Source: Dendrobium chrysotoxum
Lineage: Eukaryota; Streptophyta; Magnoliopsida; Asparagales; Orchidaceae
Length of the DNA: 64,000 nucleotides
Assembly (NCBI GenBank): GCA_019925795.1
Contig: CM034300.1
Location: forward strand, 69,481,021-69,545,020
Reading direction: 5' to 3'
Shown: positions 31,973-57,641 of the stretch, piece by piece
Position numbering within the stretch: position 1 is the first letter of the stretch
Layout of the letters: every line of letters starts with the position of its first letter
Position numbers and translations under genes: made by a program
Notes under the pieces: model-generated
The model's input: only the letters and a program-made list of their open reading frames with translations
Told to the model about the DNA's origin: nothing
The model's database searches: none

Positions 31973-32198
31973 AAGTACATACAATGTACTTAAGGTCTAT
32001 TTTGCACTCAACCACTTAACGCTCTCGGGAACCCTTTTCTCCGCTAGGGCTTCGCCCTAGCCGTATCGTTAGGTGGATCTCATCATACTTTTTCGGTCTC
32101 CAACGGAGCTCAGGGAAGTTTTCTTCTCTCCATTTCTCTTATCTTTAGTTGTTATGGATTGGACTTTGGTCGGTGGTGTTTAAATCCCTTTCATTTTT

Positions 32199-33657
32199 TT
32201 GGTCTTGGAAGGAGGGTTTTCGCTATATATGGTGATTAACTCTTTCTCCCGCTCTGATCCTGATTTTTTTGGGGGTAAATCTCACTCCAAATCATTCAAG
32301 GAAGTGTTGGCCGGCTCTTCTTTCTCCTCTATTTTTTTCAATCTGAAGGCTTGTACCCATCGTGGTTTTCCCTCTCTTTGGATCTTAAAGGAGGAGATCC
32401 ATGCCTTAGTCGCACCCTTCGAGTTTTTGCTAGTTAAAAAGTTTTTTTTTGGTCATATACATCCTTTGGATGGAATTCATTTTTTTTAACTTCAAACTCT
32501 CAAACGAACTTTCTTTAACTCTCTTGAATCCTAGACATGTTTTAATTAAACTATCCAATGATTTGGATTATAGCAGAATTTTTGCAAGGGCTTCATGTTA
32601 TGCTAACAACTATTTTATAAAGTTAATCAAATGGTCTCCTTTGTTTGATCTTAGCGAGGGATCTCCTATGGTTTCGATTTGGGTTTCATTTCCTGAGCTT
32701 GGGCTACATTTATTTTCTCAATGCATTTTATTCGGGTTGGGCTCCCTCTTTGGCCACCCCCTCCAATTGAATAATGCTATCGTGTTTCATGCTAGGCCTT
32801 CAGTTGCTCGTATTTTAATCAAATTGGATATCACCAAGAAATATCCTAATGAGGTTTGGCTTGGCCAAGAAATATTTGGTTATGTTCAAAAAGTTCTTAT
32901 GAGTGATTTTCCTTCTTTTTCTGGGCACTGTAAATGTATTGGCCATGACAAATCTAAATGTTTTTATTTACATTCTCATTTGAGGAAAGCTGAAAATCAA
33001 AAAGTTAATGGTGGAGTTGGGGATATTGCTGATGAGCAGCATGGTGTTGCCCCTATCGATCCTATTGCTCAGGATCAATCCAATATTAATGTGGCCCTGA
33101 AAAATTGGATGGGTTAAATCTGGTGGTGGACATTCTGGCTCCATCTGCTGTTAACTTGTCGGGCCACTCTAATATTAACAATGCTGATGGTTTTAAGGGT
33201 AATATTGATAAACATGCATGGTTTGTTAATTTCCTCTAAGGTTGCCTTGTGTAACTCCTCTTTGGTGGATAATAATGTTTATTTTCTCACTGATTCTAAT
33301 GTGGAAGAGGTTACTAGTGAGCTTTTGGGGGCCCGAGGTGTTGATGTTTCTAACTTAGTCCCGATTATTCCCATTCCCATTACCTCGCTCTCTAAAGATG
33401 GCCCTATGGATAATGTGGATGAGCTCTAATAGGGAGTTCTGGATTCTAATGTGGGCCCTAATGATATTTCTGATGGGACTAGCCCTATTACCCGGTCGAT
33501 TTCCAATTGGGATGATGGGAAATTTTTCTCGGATGATACTATTTTGGATCATTTGGATTCTCATGATCTAGAGGAGCTAAATGTTAATAAAGTTTCCAAA
33601 GATAATTTGATATTGTGCTCTTTTAAGTATAAAAATATGAGGAAGAAAAAACTGTAG
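32199..33657 (+). pseudogene. LINE ORF1-like (DUF4283/zinc-knuckle) remnant
   Basis: The reading frame shifts near 32450-32490 and is then broken by stops at 33115 and 33427. The best segment, 32449-33117, includes text resembling the DUF4283 region (FARASCYANNYFIKL, GSPMVSIWVSFPELGLHLF) and a cysteine/histidine cluster, CKCIGHDKSKC, close to the CCHC knuckle that follows that domain in plant LINE ORF1 proteins. Nucleic-acid binding would be its original role. It is clearly decayed. Confidence 0.55.
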
Positions 33658-34018
33658 ATCAATCATATTGTTGCTTGGGTTACTAGAGCTAATGATTCTT
33701 TCAAAAATACCCCCTTTGTTTAGCTTTTCCTTTTTTTGCTTTTGGAGTGCTCTCTGCTCCTTTGTTGGCATTTTGTGTGTGTGGTCAGGATTCTCTTATT
33801 ATAGTTCATTGTTGGTGTTAGCTTAATTATTATGGTTTGGTTGGTTTAACGGTTATGTGTTGGTCACTTGTGGGTCTTTTGTTGGTTACATTATTATTTT
33901 GCTATTGGTGGGTGTTTAGGTATTGTTGTGGTGGGGTTTTTACTATTGTTTGGTGGCTTGGCGTTCTTCTTGGCTGTTTCTGCCCTCGATTGTGTAGAAT
34001 TGGCTTTTGGGTTAAGTG

Positions 34019-35224
34019 TGTAACACCCTAGAATTAAATTTGAAAGAATTGTATATTTATCATTTTAAAAATATATCAGAGCTTCTATAAATCATCAATA
34101 TAAATAATAACCAACGAAAATAACTAAAATTATATACATCAAGATATTTTATTATTTATTCATCCAAAATGTCATCCACACTAGCAAGAAGATCACTCTA
34201 CAAAAGGATAAGAGAAAATACTGAGTCAAAATTTAAATAAAACTTGAGGATTTCTGACAATCTCACTCCAACTGGTTTTGACCTATTCCTTGACTTGAAA
34301 TTATTAAAATCCATAAAATGAGCTCAAAAGCCCAGTAGTAATCCAAAACTTATTAAAGCTTTCAATGCAAGGCAAACGAATCAATACGTATTTTCAATTC
34401 TAGTCAATATCAATCATCATTTAATATGAATAATAAAAATCTCAAAAATTAATAATCAAATTAATATGATCAGTAAAGTCAAAAGAGATCTATCAACTAT
34501 CAAACTATAAGAAAAATCAATAAAGAAGATTATCACCAAATGAATCATGTCAGTATGTTATGCTAAATTGTATCAATATTAATGTCAGTATTGCTATTAA
34601 TCTGTAAATTAGTTTAATATACTATATGGTCAATATCATCATGAGTATAATTATGAAAAGTAAGCCATGTGGTATTTTTAACATCTTTACCCCAACTGCT
34701 TCTCAGTTGGTCATCAATCATATTAATTATTGTGTGTTCAATTAATCAATTATTATTATAGGTGACATTCAATAATCATTAAGAGTCATCACCCTTTCCC
34801 GTCGGTGTATTCGGTCAATTGGTTACAGGCTATAACTAGGATTACACCACAAACAATCTTTAAATTCAGGAAAACTCGTCAACCCACTCTCTTACGTAGA
34901 GTATAATATTTTAACAGCCTACACATTTTATAGTGTTAATAATCAGTCTTTCTTGCTTATACAAATTTCACACTCAACATGCAGTAGAAAATAATAAATT
35001 CTGTTCAATATATGAAAATATATAAAATAATCAAAATTATCAAGAACTAAAATGAGATTTGAGTTACTTACAACAAATAAAAGGAAACTCTAAATAAAAT
35101 TGACAGATGAAAAAGCCCCGAACAACCTTCTCTCTCTTCCCTCTCTCTTCTTTGACAAGGCACAAGGTTGACATTCAGATTTTTCATTTAAAAAAAAAAT
35201 CATTAAAAAATTCAGATTATTACA
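34019..35224. mobile_element. solo LTR nested in the LINE
   Basis: Starts TGTAACACCC and ends TTACA, 1,206 bp. The flanks AAGTG and AAGTT differ at one base, consistent with an aged 5-bp target duplication. It has no coding capacity. The TGTAACACCC start is common in plant gypsy LTRs. Confidence 0.55.
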
Positions 35225-35718
35225 AAGTTCTTCCTTTACTTTTATTGGTCGCTTTGGTGATTTTTTGTTCTTATTTTCTGTTATGTTTATTTTCTTTGGA
35301 GTCTTTCTTTTCTTGCAGGTTCGATTGAAGGTTCTTATCTTGGTTTTGGTTGGCTTGATTGTTGTTTCGTTGTTGCTACTGGTCGTGCTAGGTGCTCCAG
35401 TTGTTCCCTTGCATGTATCTTTTAGTGGTGTTCTCTTTAGCTTTTGGCGATTAGTTTTGTTTGCTAGTATGCGGTGCTGTTAGCCCTTTTGTTGATCGCC
35501 TTTTTTGGGTGCTGGCTCCTGGCTACCCTGGATTTTTCGTAGGTTTATCTTTTTCTTATAATTAGATGGGATCTTCGACTCTAGATTTTTTTCTTTTTTT
35601 TTTGTTGTAGTTCCTCTGAGCATTAGCGAGCTAAAGAGTCCTTTTAAGGACTTTTACTTTTCCTTATTAACGTGTAAGGTCGCCAGTGGATTTTAGCCCA
35701 AAAAAGTACATACAATGA

Positions 35719-36080
35719 CCATTACATACATCAATAATTTTTCAACTAATTATTCTCATATGTAAAGTATTTCTAACTTTTCATACTAATATATCATTTA
35801 AGCTGCACATAAATCAAATTATTTATTTTCCATGACTCTTCAATAATATTCCATAGTTTTAAATAATAAAATACATACATTAAAGAGTTTTTATGTATGC
35901 ATAAACCTTAGAAATCCCCATTAGAATCAGTACCTCATGTTTCATTAATCACCCTCCATCAGAGATTGATTTGTTTCACTTTCACCTATTATTGAGTCTA
36001 AGAATAAACAATAGCCATCACAGCCTTATATGTTACACTTTTCTTTCTCATCTCCAACTATACTCATTTGATCAATGCTA
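35719..36080 (+). promoter_or_regulatory. orphan AWPM-19-type promoter copy
   Basis: It aligns by eye with 37990-38215 in front of the gene at 38363: gagtct-aagaataaaca-tagccatcacagcc, cttttctttctcatctcc. The ACGT core seen in the other copies has decayed (ttatatgttac), and no coding exon follows, so this is a promoter relic of a lost tandem copy. Confidence 0.6.
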
Positions 36081-36370
36081 CCTAATTATGATCCTTCGAA
36101 CTCTGTCAGTCGATTATGAATCTCTTATTATCATTGTTTGACTATGGTCCTTCGACCACAATCACTCGTATATGATTCTCCAACCACTATCAGTCAACTA
36201 TAATCTTTCGACCATCGTCTCCATCGTCGCTTAACTAAAGTTCTTTGACCACCATCCCTAGCTACAGTCCTCCGATAACTATAGCTCGACTATAGTCAAC
36301 CAACATTCGACCAATATCACCTCTATGGTCCTCTGTCCTATAATCTTATGACTGTTGTTTTATGGCTACA
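36081..36370. repeat. degenerate short tandem repeat
   Basis: Loose repeats of gactatggtccttcgaccac-like words every 30-45 bp (for example tatggtccttcgaccac, tataatctttcgaccatc, aaagttctttgaccaccatc). A decayed minisatellite; no gene. Confidence 0.5.
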
Positions 36371-37166
36371 CCAACACCCACTAATTCATCAGCTTCCATC
36401 ATTAATAATGTCAATGCATGTCATCATTTAATTCATTGACACTAACTCTAACCTCTAACATTAGCATTAGGATTTATGCTAGACTTATTGATCTCTGGTT
36501 TCCTTTCTCAAAGAAGTACGACCATACAAACAAACAAATGATTTCTTAAAGATAAATCCTATGCCATATGACTCTTCCAACTTCATTCACATAATATGTT
36601 CTAGATATTATATGTTTAGTAGAATGCTATCATTTATAATCGATGACTAGTTGAATAATTTTAGCTTGATTAGGCCCCATGGCTTTTTCCTTTTATGTTT
36701 TTTTTCATGTAAAAACTCTAGCTCTCTTATAATTTTTGCATTCATAGTTCTCTACTACTATGAATGTTTTGGCCGACTATCTAATGTAGCCTTATTGACT
36801 TCATTTTTTGTTGCACTAATAAGTTTAGCCATAGCACATACACTTTGGTTATTTTCGATATCCTCAATTCAATTATCACGATATAAAATACACCCAATAA
36901 TTTGAACCTAGATCATTCACCAATCATTCATGAACTTCACATTTACCATACATCCTCCCTTGTTCTTCATAACCCTTCTCACATGTAGATTTGGTAAGTA
37001 ATATTAACAATTAAACATCCATGAATTCCTTTGTTGTTTTTCTCGAATTTAATGTCATTTCTTGGAGCTCTAAAAAGAAAATATCTATTTATGCATCCTC
37101 TTCAAAAAAATAAAAATAAAAATCTATTTGTCGCTTCGATCATATCTTAACTATTATGGATTCAAT
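36371..37166. other. duplicated flank block, no gene
   Basis: 36570-37150 is a diverged copy of 30930-31250 and partly of 31-230. No coding feature is recognised. Confidence 0.4.
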
Positions 37167-37797
37167 TAGGGGTGTCAATTCAGGTCAATGGGTCGGGTTT
37201 GGGTCGAACTCGACTTAACCAGGGCATAAACGGGTTGACCCGAACCCGACCCGTTTAGCTAAATGGATCAGATTTCTAACTCGGACCTGACTCGCACGGG
37301 TTGCTGGGCTGGCCCAACCCGACCCGCAAACCCGCGTGCGCAGTTACTAAGTCGCATCATCTAGGGCTGGGGCAGTTAGGGGTCGACGCGTCGTGGGCGA
37401 ATGCTAATAGCAACTTGGCTGAGCACGTAGGCTGGGCGAGGTGAGGTCGAGGCTGAGCCCGTAGGGCCTGAATGTCGTCAGACTAACGGAGTGAGGCGGC
37501 CTGGCGCCTGGGCCTACCAGGTCAACTTTTGGAGGCAGGTCCTGTCGTAGGAGGTTGGGGCACAGTCGCACTCACGTGGGCTGGGCGAACGCAGTCGGTG
37601 TCCGGCGAAGCTACAAGTGCGGACATGCGGTCCGTGGCGACTAGGCTAGGCGGAGGCGAGGGTCACGACGCGAGTTAGCTAGGTCGACCAGTGGGTTTTC
37701 ATGTCAACCTGATCCTGACCCGTTTTACAAATGGGTTGACCGAAACCCGAATTTTTTCGGGTCGGGTTTCAGGTCGTGTCAACTTTTGACACCTCTA
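37167..37797. mobile_element. GGGTC-rich hAT-type MITE
   Basis: 631 bp. Ends are TAGGGGTGTCAA and TTGACACCTCTA, with the perfect 8-bp target duplication GATTCAAT (37159-37166 and 37798-37805). The 8-bp duplication is the hAT hallmark. The interior is unusually GC-rich, with many gggtcgggtt/aacccgaccc words and no coding frame. Copies also occur at 54233 and 57642. Confidence 0.85.
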
Positions 37798-37837
37798 GAT
37801 TCAATCTCTGCTCTACGAAGTTGGTATCCCTAACTGA

Positions 37838-37960
37838 GGTTTTATTTGAGATGACTTTTTTATTGCTTCTTAAAGCAACATTTTAGCACAAAAAATTTAA
37901 TTTTTGTACTAAAAAATTATTTTAAGAAATAGAAAAAAAGCACCATTGACACACTCTCTA
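37838..37960. mobile_element. Tourist-like MITE, decayed
   Basis: Begins gaggttttatttgagatgac and shows the family's inner repeats (gcttcttaaagcaacattttagcac, gtactaaaaaattattttaag). The right end is lost. Confidence 0.5.
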
Positions 37961-38149
37961 TGCCAACCCCATACATCCAAGTTGTATAAGCTATTTTGCA
38001 CTACTCTTCAACAATGTTCTATAATTTTTAATAATAAAATACATTTACGTGTGCATAAACCCTGGAAATCTCCCCTAGAAACTGTCCCTCTCGTTTCACT
38101 AGCCGCTCTCCATTTGTGATTAATTTGTTCCACTGTTCACTGAGTCAAA

Positions 38150-38362
38150 AAGAATAAACAGCAGCCATCACAGCCCTACACGTACGACACTCTTCTATCT
38201 CATCTCCTACCACGGGGCCATCTTCTCTCTCTCTCTTCCTCACTGTTTATATAATCCAAGCAAACATCCCCTCTCTCTCTCTCTCTCTCCGAACTTCTCC
38301 ATTCTCTCTCTTTCTCTTCCTCTCTCATCACAACATTCATAAATAAGCTTCAACAAATAATT
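38150..38362 (+). promoter_or_regulatory. AWPM-19 gene A promoter and leader
   Basis: ACACGTAC at 38178-38185 is an ABRE-like ACGT core in the position shared by the other copies. TATA box TTTATATAA at 38246-38254. A (CT)n tract follows at about 38270-38290 in the leader, and the ATG is at 38363. ABA responsiveness is inferred from the family and the ACGT core. Confidence 0.6.
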
Positions 38363-51533
<13,171 letters not shown>

Positions 51534-53130
51534 AGATGTACTAACTATATAATATTTGAAGCTCTATGTTCCATTGAATATTCAAATTTAAATATTTATT
51601 ATCTATGATTAAGAAAACATTATTTGGTTTCTTCATGTGTGCTATAGTATACCCATTTTACCTAAGTAGCTCATAACTCATAGCATCATTGAGAGTTTCA
51701 ATGAAGGTGAGCTAAAATAAAAATTAATAACAATTTTTAAAAATTTTAATTTGAATTAAAAATATTTTTTACTATCAAAATTATTTAGCCAAAAAGAAAT
51801 ATATTATATAATATAGTTTGTAAAAAATTATTAATATAATTTTTTTATTAATATATTTGGTTGACATTTTCTATCAATCAATTTGGATCTGTTTGGTAGT
51901 GCTCATTTTGACACACACTGTGTGCGTGATGTTGTGAGTATTGCCTTGAAGTTCATAGTGGATGTTAGTTAGTTTGGTTCATTAAAATATTAAGAGTTTG
52001 CTTAGACCATAATAATTCTCATCCCATGAATTTTGAGGTAAAAAAATATCTTAGCAAAGAAATTAATATGCTCTTAGACATTGAAGCCAAGCCTTTTGCA
52101 TTTGATAGAAATGGTATGATTTTTATTTTCCTTAAAAGCTTATGTTGTAAGCTTTCTTAATTAAAGAGCTATCTGCTTTTGTAAATCAAAATTTGGGAAA
52201 TAAAAAATCATAAGATTTGATCCAATTGAAATGATTTTATTAATGCGAAACTTCTTTGTAATTGAAAAAAATATTGATATAATATAAAATTAGACACTAA
52301 TGTGAGAAATATTTATCAAAGATATATTTTATGATATAATTAGTGTAATATTTTGCTCATAATTTTCTATCATTGACAATTCGAATATAAATAAGCTAAC
52401 GCTCTCTTCAATTTGATTTATTAAATTATCAAATCTGTGAAAAAATTAACTTGTTTCTCCAATGTCATGGAGTCGAGCCACATATTTTATGATTTATTAC
52501 TCGTTATTCCTAAAAATATCAATCAAATTCAACACAAATGAGCTCATATTTATTTATTTGTACCTAACACATTCATTACCAAGCTAAAAATGAGCTGAAC
52601 AAGAACGGTAAGCCCTTACAACAATCATCAAGCACATCAATAAATTTTCAATTGATCATATGGATATCATAACAAACTTTTTTTTTTCCTTTCATAATAA
52701 TGTATCATTTAAATTTCATGGAACTTAAATTATATATTTTCCAAGAATCTTAAAATGTATTAAGAATTTTTTAATAACAAAATGCAAAGGCAAAAAGAAA
52801 TTTATTTGTGCATACATAAATCTACATTTATACATTTAGCATTTTGTACATCAAGCCCTTATCAAAATTAGAAACATTATTAAACTAAATTGTTATTCAT
52901 ATTCATCTCACTATATACATCAAGCCATTGAATTTGCCTTTAGATTAGTGCAATATAAATCTAATAATTTTCAAGCTCATCATTATTGTTTTTAGATTAG
53001 TGCAAAATAAATTTTTTATTTGTAATTATGCTAATCTCAAAGCTTATTTAATATAAATTATGTAAGTGTATATCCTTAATACTTTTTTTTGACCGTTTAA
53101 ACTCTCCATTTGAAAATGTCTCATCATCTT
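51534..53130. other. intergenic spacer, no gene
   Basis: AT-rich. 52540-52760 aligns with the block upstream of the orphan promoter (31900-31986 plus 35719-35850 with the LINE removed). It shows that the tandem units share upstream DNA. No coding feature. Confidence 0.5.
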
Positions 53131-53314
53131 TCAGTTACCACCCGTCCGCAGATGCCGAGTCGAAGAACGAACTGCAGCCATCTCAGCCCTACACGTCACG
53201 CTCTTCTATCTCATCTCCTTCCACGCGGCCAACCTTCTCTCTTCCTAACCATTTATATAAACGCAAGCAGATATCTCCAAAACAAAAAAAAAAAAACTAA
53301 GTAATTTGGAGAAA
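53131..53314 (+). promoter_or_regulatory. AWPM-19 gene B promoter and leader
   Basis: ACACGTCA at 53191-53198 (ABRE-like), TATA TTTATATAA at 53252-53260, and the ATG at 53315 preceded by ttggagaaa. It is closely similar to the promoter of the broken copy at 781-1024. Confidence 0.65.
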
Positions 53315-55963
53315 ATGGTGGCAACTTGGAGCAAAGGAGTATTGCGTCCTCTTCTTCTTCTAAACTTCATGATGTATGTTACTGTGCTTGGTCTGGCTGG
53401 TTGGTCCACTGATAAGTATATCAACCACAATGCTGCTCATCAACGTGAGTTAATTGATTTGTTACTAATGTGTTTAGTTTTCTTATTTAATTTAGATTAG
53501 GATTTAGTTGAGATTATTCTACAGAAAAAAATCAAATTAGACATAGTTGATAAGGGATGATTACCTTGTTCCGACGTGGGATTACTCGCTAGCTATCCCT
53601 AAGAATTTAGGGCTTTTTTTGGGGAGAGATTATTACGTGCAGAGTTAGGACAGAGAATCATTCGGTTCTATGACTGTGAATAGTAAAAGCGCAGTTACTC
53701 TTCATCACTGTGCTTTTACTGTTCACAGTCACAAAACCGACCGGTTCTCTGTGTCCGGACTCTGCATGTAAGAATCTCTCTTTTTTGAGAAGGCTGCAAC
53801 AATTTTATAATGTTAGTATTGAAGATGTTGTGAGGAAAATAACTTATTAGCTATTCTGGTTGCACAAAATAGCTTTTCACCACAACAGTTTTTGAAAAAT
53901 AATGAGAAAATAGTAGTGAAACGAAATTGTGATTATTGTTTGAAAAACAAGGCACGTAAAAAGCTACCCCAAACAAATCCTTAGGATTTATTTGGGATGG
54001 CTTTGACACTATTTTATTTTTCAAATCTCAACCATAATTTCTATTTAACAGTTATTTTTTCATTGCTATTAAAAGTTTTTGTACTAAGAAGTTGTTTTCT
54101 ACAACAGTTTTAATCTGCAGAAATCTCACTCTATGGTGATTTTAGCAAAATATCACAAAAAAAAAATTTGACAAAAAATTTCATTATCAAAAAAATATTT
54201 TTTGTGAGATTTTTACTGACGGTACAAAATCCTAGGGGTGTCAATTTCGGGTCACGGGTCGGGTTCGGGTCGAACCCGAAACTGACCCGGCACTATTCGG
54301 GTCAACCCGAACCCGACCCGCTTCGGGTCCGGGTCAACACGACCCGACCCGAATGACCCGGTTCCAACAAAAAAACTGCTATTTTTCGGGTCAGAAACGG
54401 GTCAATCTCCACTTTTCGGGTCAAAATCGGGTCAGAAACGGGTCAATCTCGGGTTGCCGGGTCAAAATGGGTTTTCGGGTCAAAAACGGGTCATTTTCGG
54501 GTCAATTTCGGGTCAACGGGTCAACCCGAACCCGACCCGTTTCAAAAAACGGGTCGAATTCTTGAACCCGAACCCGACCAGTTTCGGGTTCGGCTCAACC
54601 CAAACCCGAAATTTTCGGGTCGGATTCGGGTCGGGTTTCCGGGTCGGGTCCAATATTGACATCCCTACAAAATCCATGGTAAAAACAAATTACGAATAGA
54701 TTTTTGTTATATTTTTATGTATTTTGCCACATAATTCTCCTTTAGCTCCAAATTCTCTCCTGAATATATGAAGCAATGGACTTGTGGCATAACCCTCGCT
54801 TTAGTCTAAGAATTTTATTTCTTAATGTTAGTGGGATGATAAAAATGTAAGAAAATAAGATATTTTATTTCACTGTACCAGCATGGAAAAGAGTAGAATA
54901 ACCATGTTATCATCATACAAACAAATGCCAAAGCTCAACATGCATGGGGCTTTTCTTCGAGACAACTTTTTTTATTATTTTTTAAAACAATTTTTTTAGT
55001 GCAAAAATTTTTAATTTAAAAAAAAAAAATTGTATTAAAAAACCGCTTTATCAAACATTAAAAAAGCCATCCCAAACCACTAAAGGAAAATTGCCTGATA
55101 CCAGCGGCCCAAATTCGCTGGAAATCGTGAAACTCCACCAGAAAAGGAGCATTTCTGGCAGAAATGTAATCGACGGTAAAACGCGGGTCGAAAAGCTTTT
55201 TCCGGTGGAATATTTCTGTTGCGGTGGCTGAGCTGATACGACTCATCATCTGATAGTTTGGATTTGCTCGTTCACATTCAGTTGATATGTATATCTATTT
55301 GCAGATATGAGAGGCAACATTACTACGATGTACTTACTGATATTCTCGTTGATCACCGGAGCAACGGGGGTGTGCGCGGTGGTGGCGGGACTGGTACATG
55401 TTTGTGCATGGCGTGGGGATAGTTTGGCATCTGCTGTGTCCTCCGCCCTCATCTCTTGGGCTATGACCACCATTGCTTTTGGGTAAGTACTCAAATGGCT
55501 TATTAGCACCACTGATATATATTATTTTTTTATACATGCAACACAACACCATTACATAAAGTTTAAAATTTATCTATTTCACAAAAATATTATGCATCAA
55601 ATATTACAACTTAGCCCCTACCTAATTTTATTTATTTTAAATTTTTTTGCAGTCTTGCATGCAAGCAAATCAGTATGAGAAATCGACAAGCAGACTTGGT
55701 AAAATTCAAATAACAATTATGCTATATAAAATTGCAAATTCATTACAAGAAATTATATTTCTATTCTTTTTCAGAAAGCTTTGGAGGCATTCATCATAAT
55801 TTTGACAGTGACCCAGCTGATCTATCTCATAATGCTCCATTTGGGCATCATCAGCAGCAGGTATGGTGTGGGATATAGGAACTACTGCATTAATGCCCAT
55901 ATGATGATGGAGCAGGAGGCTCCAAAAGATTCAGCAACTGTTGCAAGGCCTTATGATGCTTAG
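53315..55963 (+). CDS. AWPM-19-like membrane protein B (180 aa, four exons)
   Basis: Exons 53315-53444, 55305-55482, 55653-55698 and 55775-55963 with GT-AG borders and compatible phases give 180 codons. The start is the ATG reading MVATWSKGVL; the in-frame TTG just upstream is not used. There are four hydrophobic segments, at about residues 12-32, 49-71, 83-106 and 119-142, as in AWPM-19 (PM19-like) proteins, which sit in the plasma membrane and are linked to ABA, dormancy and drought responses. The C-terminal SSRYGVGYRN motif is kept. Intron 1 (1,860 bp) carries a hAT-type MITE and a decayed Tourist-like MITE; the other introns are short. It looks like the functional member of this cluster. 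Confidence 0.85.
54233..54667. mobile_element. GGGTC-rich hAT-type MITE in intron 1 of gene B
   Basis: 435 bp. Ends are TAGGGGTGTCAAT and ATTGACATCCCTA (one mismatch), with the perfect 8-bp duplication CAAAATCC (54225-54232, 54668-54675). The interior is a dense run of cgggtc, acccgaac and gggtcaa words in both orientations. It has no true coding frame. Confidence 0.9.
54945..55080. mobile_element. Tourist-like MITE, decayed, intron 1 of gene B
   Basis: The family pattern is seen as gcttttcttcgagacaac and aaaaagccatcccaaacca, with the typical inner pairing (gtgcaaaaattttt / attgtattaaaaaaccgcttta). The ends are degraded and no clean target duplication is visible. Confidence 0.5.
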
Positions 55964-56839
55964 AGATTTATTAGTTATATAGTATTTGTTAGAGATGCAG
56001 TATGTTCTATTTCTTTCACTTCTAGCTTTTATTTTGGAAGACATTTATGCTTAATAATGAGTTATTTAGGGCTGTTTGGCATCAATTTTATTTTTCTTTT
56101 TTTTTAAATTAAATTTTTAGCTATTTTGTTTTGTGTTTTTCAAATTAAATCATATCATTTTTAAAATCATGCAAAATTATTTTTAAATGTTCGGAGTTTT
56201 TTTTAATAACAACAGAGGCTATCAGCGCCACCTCCGGTGTTCGCCGGCCACCGTCGGTGACCACCACCACATGTAAATTAACTTGTTCGATATATTTTTT
56301 TCTAGTAGCTCATATTTGATAGCAATTTTCTTTTAATATAATATTGAAGGAAAACTAATATAAGAAATTTAATAAATAGCTTTTAAAATATTATTTTTAC
56401 TTATTTTAGGTCAATCAAATTTGATCTGTTTGCTAGTGCCTATTTTGAAAATATTCTACACAATGAAAATATATGTTAATTCAGAATGAAATAACAAAAT
56501 AGGATTAAAGATTTGCAAAATTAAATTGAGAAACATTGATTTGCCAAACTGCATTATGTTGAATAGCTAAAATTTGATTTTTTTTAAATAAAATGATAAA
56601 ATGACTTTTGAACAATTAACTTGGAGATACATATAAAATTTATGAATAACATTTAATATGTAAAATTAAGGATATGTATAGTAAAATTAATTTCTTTCAG
56701 ATATAAAATATATCAAAATATTTTGATATAATTTTTTTTTTCCTTGACAGATATTTCTTCTTAGAACATCATAGCCATCATGACAACATCCATTTTCTTC
56801 AACCTGCCATCACTTTGATCATTTGTTCACAGCGATTTA
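55964..56839. other. 3' flank of gene B, no gene
   Basis: AT-rich 3' UTR and spacer. Nothing else is recognisable. Confidence 0.4.
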
Positions 56840-56966
56840 GGCTTCGTTTGTTACAGTTTTCTTATTGCTTTCTAAAACTATTTTCTAGTACAAAAATTTT
56901 CAAATCAAGAAATTTTTGTACTAAAAAACTGCTTTAGAAAGTAATAAAAAAGCTATCACAAATGAA
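56840..56966. mobile_element. Tourist-like MITE
   Basis: Left end GGCTTCGTTTG with TTA before it (56837-56839). Right end is a worn cacaaatgaa followed by TTA (56967-56969). The interior keeps the paired halves (gtacaaaaatttt / aaatttttgtac). Confidence 0.65.
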
Positions 56967-57569
56967 TTAACCTTGTTTAATAGACAGAATATATTTATTC
57001 ACAGAAGAAGTTGTCAAATTTTGGTTAAAAAATAATTTGTTCAACAAGAACTACCAAGCCAAACAGTCAATACAAGAGTATAATAAACCCAATCATATCT
57101 ATCCTAATCACAAATTAAACATAATTGTTAATAAATCAAATTAACCAAATATGTTGATCTAAAGAATTGATAAGCAAAAGCATGATAACACAGTGCATAA
57201 ACATAGAGTGAAAGAAAGGAGGCAAAGAGAATAATCAAATTTGTTAAGACAAGTGATAATACAGTGCTCAATTTTATAGACTCGTGGGAACATGTTCATG
57301 ACTTGGATTAGCTTTGGTTGTTTTGGATGAATTGGTTAATCACTGAAGCTTTAATGTATAGGATTTTGATTTCATTGGAGTGAATATGTTAGAGGAAAGA
57401 AGTGATTCATATCTATGTGTTTAGTGTGAGCATAGAAAATAGGATTGTTAGTGGTAGCTTTGGTCGAGATGTTGTTGTAGAGTGGCATTGGTTGATATAC
57501 TAGAATTTGGACTTCTCGTAGGAACCGGTAAAGCCAAAGAATGTAAGTGGTGGCAAAAGCAAGTGTGCA

Positions 57570-57641
57570 ATATTTAGCCTATGTGGATGACCTTGTAATG
57601 GTTGGCTATAGTCTTCCCACTTCAAGAGATGAGGGATTTCC
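57570..57641 (+). pseudogene. copia-like RT scrap
   Basis: The segment reads LAYVDDLVMVG, resembling the catalytic YVDD box of copia reverse transcriptase. It is cut by the MITE at 57642. Only a few dozen bases are recognisable. Confidence 0.35.

Larger units (their letters stand above)
31987..35704 (+). mobile_element. LINE-like element lacking RT, with nested LTR
   Basis: Bounded by a 14-bp target duplication AAGTACATACAATG (31973-31986 and 35705-35718) with a short A tail before the second copy, typical of target-primed insertion. The 5' half encodes a decayed ORF1-like protein. No endonuclease or reverse transcriptase segment is recognisable. An LTR-like insertion (34019-35224) interrupts the 3' half. 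It is non-autonomous or internally deleted. Confidence 0.7.

Noticed and set aside
54168..54699. Overlapping frames rich in G-S-x-F-R-V
   Set aside because: They arise from the gggtc-type repeat words of the hAT-type MITE, not from a gene.
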